A DNA stretch of 9,830 nt. Origin: an uncultured Lachnospiraceae bacterium. GTDB taxonomy: Bacteria; Bacillota_A; Clostridia; Lachnospirales; Lachnospiraceae. The position numbers were made by a program, and so were the translations under genes. The stretch covers positions 1-9,830 of the forward strand of contig CACYDL010000142.1 in the NCBI GenBank assembly GCA_902773195.1, read 5' to 3'. Below the pieces are notes generated by a model. The model did not search any database and was not told the origin of the DNA. It was given only the letters and a program-made list of their open reading frames with translations. Positions within the stretch are counted from its first letter, which is position 1; each line of letters begins with the position of its first letter. Positions 5,942 to 9,830 of this stretch are shown piece by piece.

Positions 5942-6789
5942 AGACGGTAGGCCTCCTCGTATTTCTCGATGGTCTTCCGGATGACGTCGTCCGGAAGGGT
6001 GTAATCGCAGTCGGGATTGGCCTTCAGGTAGTCGCGCACGAACTGCTTGTCGAAGGACGGCTGTCCGTGGCCGCTCTCGTAGCCCTCGAGGGGCCAGAAG
6101 CGGCTGGAATCGGGGGTGAGCATTTCGTCTCCCAGGACGACCTCCCCGTTCTCGTCGAGGCCGAACTCAAATTTCGTGTCCGCGATGATGATTCCGCGGG
6201 AGAGGGCGTAGTCCGCGCACCTCCTGTAGAGCGCCAGCGTCTTGTCGCGGAGGGCAGCGGCGTATTCGGCGCCGCGGCCGGGGAATTCCTTCTCGAGCAC
6301 CTCGACGCTCTTCTCAAAGCTGATGTTCTCGTCGTGGCTGCCCAGATCTGCCTTCGTGCTGGGCGTGTAGAGAGGTTCCGGGAGCCTGGAGCATTCCTCG
6401 AGACCCTCCGGCAGCGGGATGCCGCAGACCGTTCCGTTCTCCAGATAGCTCTTCCAGCCGCTCCCCGTGATATATCCCCGGACGATGCACTCGACGGGGA
6501 ACATCCTGAGCTTCTTTACCAGCATGCAGCGGCCTTCAAAGGCCTCGTTCCGGAAGAATTCCGGCATATCCGCCGTGTCGGTGCTGATCATGTGGTTGGG
6601 GACGATGTCCTCCGTCAGCCCGAACCAGAACCGGGACATACCGGTGAGGATGCGTCCCTTGCCGGGAACCGGATTCTTTAAAATAACGTCGAACGCCGAG
6701 ATGCGGTCGGTGGCCGCCATGATGAGGGCGTCGCCTGTGTCATAGATTTCACGGACCTTTCCTTCTTTGACCGGCTTGTATTCTGTCAT
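5926..6789 (-). CDS. purC: Phosphoribosylaminoimidazole-succinocarboxamide synthase (SAICAR synthetase)
   Basis: The enzyme joins CAIR with aspartate using ATP to make SAICAR in de novo purine synthesis, in the cytoplasm. From the ATG at 6789 it has 287 residues, longer than the roughly 240 of E. coli and B. subtilis and nearer the long form seen in yeast ADE1. Signature one, FPVECIVRGYITGS, is at about 97-110; signature two, IADTKFEFG, at about 202-210; the active-site segment DEMLTPDSSRFW at about 221-232. The substrate-binding KVREIYD (11-17) and DRISAFD (28-34) blocks are intact. The start is supported by AGGAAG (6800-6795), 5 bases upstream; the frame stays open to 6858 but that region holds the promoter. 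It stands alone rather than in a pur operon and its last codons are part of array D. Confidence 0.96.
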   Translation of the reverse strand: MTEYKPVKEGKVREIYDTGDALIMAATDRISAFDVILKNPVPGKGRILTGMSRFWFGLTEDIVPNHMISTDTADMPEFFRNEAFEGRCMLVKKLRMFPVECIVRGYITGSGWKSYLENGTVCGIPLPEGLEECSRLPEPLYTPSTKADLGSHDENISFEKSVEVLEKEFPGRGAEYAAALRDKTLALYRRCADYALSRGIIIADTKFEFGLDENGEVVLGDEMLTPDSSRFWPLEGYESGHGQPSFDKQFVRDYLKANPDCDYTLPDDVIRKTIEKYEEAYRLLTQE

Positions 6790-6853
6790 GTCTTCTTCCT
6801 TTCCGGGATGGTGTTTGTCGGGACGCGGTTCCCCGTCCGGGGGCCGCACGCCT

Positions 6854-6886
6854 ATCATAGCACAGCGGGATGGCCCCCTGCCATCC
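6854..6886 (-). promoter_or_regulatory. Probable purC promoter with overlapping inverted repeat
   Basis: A TATAAT-like TATGAT lies on the minus strand at 6859-6854, giving a leader of roughly 58 bases. The -35 position is poor. Between -10 and -35 there is a perfect inverted repeat, GGATGGC-N5-GCCATCC (6868-6886), well placed for a regulator. It does not resemble the B. subtilis PurR box as I know it, and I saw no purine riboswitch. Confidence 0.4.
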
Positions 6887-6966
6887 GTGAAAGTGCTGAA
6901 GAATCCCCCGCCGCGCTCTCCCCGGTTGGTAAAAAGAGCACCGGAGAGGGGAGAATCCCGGTTTTG

Positions 6967-6993
6967 CTAGCACTCGTTTCGAAAGAGTGCTAA
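6967..6993 (+). promoter_or_regulatory. CIRCE element (HrcA operator) upstream of htpG
   Basis: CTAGCACTC (6967-6975), a 9-base spacer and GAGTGCTAA (6985-6993) match the CIRCE consensus TTAGCACTC-N9-GAGTGCTAA at 17 of 18 positions. The heat-shock repressor HrcA binds this site in groESL and dnaK operons, so htpG is probably under HrcA control here. The site ends 7 bases before the -35 box rather than overlapping the start. Confidence 0.93.
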
Positions 6994-7000
6994 TTTTCTC

Positions 7001-7029
7001 TTGACTTTTTGATCCTCCGAGACTATGAT
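7001..7029 (+). promoter_or_regulatory. htpG promoter
   Basis: TTGACT (7001-7006), a 17-base spacer and TATGAT (7024-7029) are near-consensus sigma-A boxes. Transcription would start around 7036 and give a leader of about 55 bases with GAGGAG at 7075-7080, 11 bases before the htpG ATG. Confidence 0.8.
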
Positions 7030-7091
7030 TTTTTCTATGAATCAGCCGGTTTCAGGGCGATTACGTCAGATATTGAGGAGATGAGTTAAAA

Positions 7092-9173
7092 ATGGCAAAA
7101 ACCGGAAACCTTTCCATCAACAGCGAAAACATGCTTCCGATCATCAAGAAGTGGCTCTATTCGGACCACGACATTTTTGTCAGGGAGCAGATCAGCAACG
7201 CCTGCGACGCCGTGACGAAGCTCAAGAAGCTGGAGGGCATCGGCGAATACAGACCCGAGGAGGGCCATACCTATGAGATCCACGTCGTCGTCAATCCCGA
7301 CGAGAAGACCCTCAAGTTCATCGACAACGGCATCGGCATGACCGAGGACGAGGTGGTCGAGTACATCACCCAGATCGCCTTCTCCGGCGCGTCGAAATTC
7401 CTCGAGAAATACAAGAACGAGGACGAGGCCTCCGACATCATCGGCCATTTCGGCCTGGGCTTCTATTCCGCGTTCATGGTCGCCGACGAGGTCCACATCG
7501 ACACGCTGAGCTATCTGCCCGGCGCGAAGCCGGTGCACTGGGAGAGCGACGGCCAGTCGGAATACACCATCGAGGAGGGAACGAGGAATGAGATCGGCAC
7601 GGAGATCACCCTCTTCCTCAACGACGACAGCCTCGAGTTCTGCAACGAGTACAGGATCCGCGAGGTTCTCGAGAAATACTGCTCCTTCATGCCGACGCCC
7701 ATCTATCTCGAGGACGACGGCAGCGCCGCCGCGAAGCGGGAGGAGGAGAACGAGAAGAGACGCATCGAGAACCACGAGAAGGCAGTGAAGGAGGCCGCCG
7801 AGAAGGGCGAGGAGGCCCCGCCGATGCCCGAGAAGGAGGAGCCGAAGCCCATCAACGACACCAATCCGCTGTGGACCCGCATGCCCTCCGACTGCAAGGA
7901 CGAGGATTACAGGGAGTTCTACCGCAAGGTGTTCCGCGACTACAAGGAGCCGCTCTTCTGGATTCACCTGAAGACCGACTACCCGTTCAATCTCCGCGGC
8001 ATCCTGTATTTCCCGAAGATCAACACCCAGTACGACGCGCTGGAGTCCCAGATCAAGCTCTACAACAACCAGGTCTTCATCGCCGACAACATCAAGGAAG
8101 TCATTCCCGAGTTCCTGATGACCCTGAAGGGCGTGATCGACTGCCCGGACCTTCCGCTGAACGTCTCGCGCTCCGCCCTCCAGAACGACGGCACCGTGAA
8201 GAAGATCGCGGATTACATTTCCAGGAAGATGGCGGACAAGCTCACCGGGATGTGCAAGACCGACCGGGAGAACTATGAGAAGTACTGGGACGACATCAGC
8301 CCGTTCATCAAGTACGGCTGCATCCGCGACACGAAATTCGCGGACCGCATGATGGACTGCATGCTGTTCCGCGACCTCGACGACAAGTACCTGACCCTCG
8401 CGGAGTACGAGGAGAAGAACAACATTCCGACAGGAAAGGAAGCGGACGCCGGCACCGCGGTGGGTGAAGACGGCGAGGAGATCGCCGTCGAAGAGGTGAA
8501 GGTCGAAGAGAACGCCGCGGGAGAAGACGCGGGAGAGACCGCCGGGGCGGAAGAAGCCGCGGACGGCGGGGAGAAAGAGCCGGAGAAGGCCACCGTCTAC
8601 TACGTCACCGACGAGGTGCAGCAGGCCCAGTACATCGCGATGTTCCGCCGGAACGGCAAGGACGCGGTCATCCTGAAGGAGAATATCGACCAGCCCTACA
8701 TCACGCAGCTCGAGCAGAGAAACGAGCACATCCGCTTCGCGCGCATCGACTCCCAGCTCTCAGACGATTTCAAGGGAGAAGAGGAAGTCAGCCAGGCGGA
8801 CGTGGACTCCCTGACGGAGATCTTCCGCAGGCATCTGGGCAACGACAAGCTGGAGGTCAGAGCGGAGAACATGAAGGACGACGACATCGCCGCCATCGTC
8901 ACCCTCTCCGAGGAGGAGCGCCGCATGCAGGACATGATGAAGATGTACGGCATGGCGGACATGGGCGGCATGGGCAGCGGGGAGACGCTGGTCCTCAACG
9001 CCAACCATCCGCTGGTGAAGTTTGTCCTCGCCCACAGGAAGGCCCAGGCGGTTCCCGTGATCTGCGAGCAGCTCTACGACCTGGCGAGGATCTCCCAGCA
9101 TCCGCTGACCCAGGAGGAGATGACGAAGTTCATGAAGCGCTCCAACGACATCATGATGCTGCTGACAAAGTGA
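7092..9173 (+). CDS. htpG: Molecular chaperone HtpG (Hsp90 family)
   Basis: HtpG is the cytoplasmic ATP-driven Hsp90 dimer that remodels client proteins. The 693-residue product has the GHKL ATPase motifs in order: EQISNACDA with Asn36, DNGIGMT (78-84), GHFGLGFYSAF (118-128) and GTEITLFL (169-176). A charged, Lys/Glu-rich linker runs from about 207 to 255. The middle domain carries LYNNQVFIADN (323-333) and the catalytic-loop arginine in LNVSRSALQND (Arg360). The C-terminal dimerisation domain ends at 693 without an MEEVD tail, as in bacteria. It is longer than the 624 residues of E. coli HtpG, mainly because of the linker and an acidic Glu/Ala/Gly-rich insertion at about 447-499 between middle and C-terminal parts. 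It is divergent from purC and controlled by the CIRCE element. Confidence 0.97.
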   Translation: MAKTGNLSINSENMLPIIKKWLYSDHDIFVREQISNACDAVTKLKKLEGIGEYRPEEGHTYEIHVVVNPDEKTLKFIDNGIGMTEDEVVEYITQIAFSGASKFLEKYKNEDEASDIIGHFGLGFYSAFMVADEVHIDTLSYLPGAKPVHWESDGQSEYTIEEGTRNEIGTEITLFLNDDSLEFCNEYRIREVLEKYCSFMPTPIYLEDDGSAAAKREEENEKRRIENHEKAVKEAAEKGEEAPPMPEKEEPKPINDTNPLWTRMPSDCKDEDYREFYRKVFRDYKEPLFWIHLKTDYPFNLRGILYFPKINTQYDALESQIKLYNNQVFIADNIKEVIPEFLMTLKGVIDCPDLPLNVSRSALQNDGTVKKIADYISRKMADKLTGMCKTDRENYEKYWDDISPFIKYGCIRDTKFADRMMDCMLFRDLDDKYLTLAEYEEKNNIPTGKEADAGTAVGEDGEEIAVEEVKVEENAAGEDAGETAGAEEAADGGEKEPEKATVYYVTDEVQQAQYIAMFRRNGKDAVILKENIDQPYITQLEQRNEHIRFARIDSQLSDDFKGEEEVSQADVDSLTEIFRRHLGNDKLEVRAENMKDDDIAAIVTLSEEERRMQDMMKMYGMADMGGMGSGETLVLNANHPLVKFVLAHRKAQAVPVICEQLYDLARISQHPLTQEEMTKFMKRSNDIMMLLTK

Positions 9174-9185
9174 AACGGTCTTATC

Positions 9186-9222
9186 GCGCGGGATGGGCAG
9201 GCGCACGCCGCCCATCCCGCGC
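9186..9222 (+). terminator. Strong hairpin after htpG
   Basis: GCGCGGGATGGGC (9186-9198) pairs perfectly with GCCCATCCCGCGC (9210-9222) around an 11-base loop. Flanking AGTGAAA (9169-9175) and TTTCACT (9233-9239) could extend the fold and include the htpG stop. No T-run follows, so it may be a Rho-independent terminator of weak type or a 3' stabilising stem. Confidence 0.6.
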
Positions 9223-9267
9223 AATACGCGCATTTCACTGAAGAGATGTTCGACGGCCTTATTGCGC

Positions 9268-9296
9268 AAACGGAGCAGCTCACAGCTGCTCCGTTT
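9268..9296 (-). terminator. Hairpin spanning the stop codon of the DUF5721-like gene
   Basis: AAACGGAGCAGCT (9268-9280) and AGCTGCTCCGTTT (9284-9296) are perfect 13-base arms with a 3-base loop. On the minus strand the first arm encodes the final codons (E-T-E-Q-L) and the stop codon falls in the loop. Only TTT ends the stem, so termination would be weak, but it is placed to work for both convergent genes. Confidence 0.65.
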
Positions 9297-9777
9297 CGAT
9301 TCCCATTCTGTTCATGAGGGCCAGTATGTAGCTGTCCCAGGCCCGGTCGCAGGACCGGTCGGCCGTGAAGGCCTTCATCGACGTGCCGGTCGTCAGCAGA
9401 AGATTCGTCCCGTCGAAGCGAAGGTTGACGCAGAGGCCGGAGACGGTCTCCTCCCGCACCGTCACGTCCGCGGATGCGAGAAAGTCGTGCAGACGCTCCT
9501 CCGGGTAGAAGAAAACGAAGCGGAACGCCAGCGGCGTGCGCTTCCCCTTGATGATATCGAAGCAGCGCTCCCTGACCATCCTCCATCTGACGCAGGTCCC
9601 TTCCGGCACGGACGACGGGTCCTCCGAATCGAAGAAATCGCCCTCGAGCCTGCCGTCGATCTGGAAGGTGCAGAACGTCGTGATCTGGGCCTCCGTGAGA
9701 GAATAATCGTCGAAGAGATCCCTGACGAGAAAGGCCGCGGTCATCTTTTTGATATCGAGGATTCTCAGTGCTATCAT
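9280..9777 (-). CDS. Conserved protein of unknown function, DUF5721-like
   Basis: The 165-residue product starts MIALRILDIKKM and includes EAQITTFCTFQIDGR (about 29-43), CFDIIKGKRTPLAF (about 72-85) and a C-terminal FDGTNLLLTTGTS (about 122-134). This pattern matches my memory of the DUF5721 family found mostly in Lachnospiraceae, which has no assigned function. No membrane segment, signal or catalytic motif is visible. The start at 9777 is supported by a perfect AAGGAGG (9789-9783) five bases upstream; the frame stays open to 9828 but the added residues lie over the promoter. It is convergent with htpG and ends inside a hairpin. Confidence 0.8.
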   Translation of the reverse strand: MIALRILDIKKMTAAFLVRDLFDDYSLTEAQITTFCTFQIDGRLEGDFFDSEDPSSVPEGTCVRWRMVRERCFDIIKGKRTPLAFRFVFFYPEERLHDFLASADVTVREETVSGLCVNLRFDGTNLLLTTGTSMKAFTADRSCDRAWDSYILALMNRMGIETEQL

Positions 9778-9799
9778 GGCGTCCTCCTTTACGGAATTA

Positions 9800-9828
9800 A
9801 GTCTAATGCATCCGGGACGTGAACGCAA
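9800..9828 (-). promoter_or_regulatory. Possible promoter of the DUF5721-like gene
   Basis: On the minus strand TTGCGT (9828-9823), a 17-base spacer and TAGACT (9805-9800) fit sigma-A spacing with imperfect boxes. The start would be near 9793, leaving a short leader that just holds the AAGGAGG site. Confidence 0.4.
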
Positions 9829-9830
9829 CC

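Noticed and set aside
7081..7089. Two-codon leader ORF (ATG AGT TAA) before htpG
   Set aside because: The ATG directly abuts GAGGAG with no spacing, so initiation there is unlikely; the site is better placed for the htpG ATG.
7086..8729. Long minus-strand open frame opposite htpG
   Set aside because: It mirrors htpG codon structure, has low-complexity Leu/Val/Asp-rich sequence and no ribosome binding site.

Overview
The window looks like chromosomal backbone of a GC-rich Clostridia species, most likely a Lachnospiraceae relative. The pointers are a 165-residue protein that resembles the DUF5721 family, a clostridial-type glutaminyl-tRNA synthetase, a CIRCE (HrcA) operator, sigma-A-like promoters, AGGAGG-type ribosome binding sites and a COG2509-like FAD protein. 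I see no phage, transposase, CRISPR, toxin-antitoxin or defence genes, and no rRNA. One possible 5' end of a tRNA is cut by the left edge.

Layout. Positions 1-80 hold a leftward sigma-A-type promoter and the possible tRNA start. Positions 139-813 (minus) encode a three-helix membrane protein with a SHOCT-like tail. Positions 814-1131 are a very GC-rich divergent spacer ending in the glnS promoter. Positions 1132-4029 (plus) carry glnS, an HAD phosphatase that overlaps it by 4 bases, and an acidic 87-residue unknown. Positions 4266-5657 (plus) encode a FAD-dependent oxidoreductase followed by a strong terminator. Positions 5926-6789 (minus) are purC. Positions 7092-9173 (plus) are htpG, divergent from purC and preceded by a CIRCE element and a good promoter. 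Positions 9280-9777 (minus) are the DUF5721-like gene, convergent with htpG, with two strong hairpins between them.

The genes do not form one pathway. They cover translation (glnS), metabolite housekeeping (HAD), purine synthesis (purC), protein folding (htpG) and unknown functions. Only glnS and the HAD gene look translationally coupled.

The most unusual signal is not a gene. Four genes of unrelated function (the SHOCT protein, HAD, the 87-residue protein and purC) are each followed, at or within a few bases of the stop codon, by a short tandem repeat array. Units are about 26 bp in one case and 36-39 bp in the other three. The four arrays differ in sequence, and in purC the unit includes the last codons of the gene. 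The three other gene ends in intergenic DNA (FAD gene, htpG, DUF5721-like gene) have hairpins instead. This may be a recurrent 3'-end element or a slippage process in this genome. I cannot tell from one window, and I claim no new defence or enzymatic system here.
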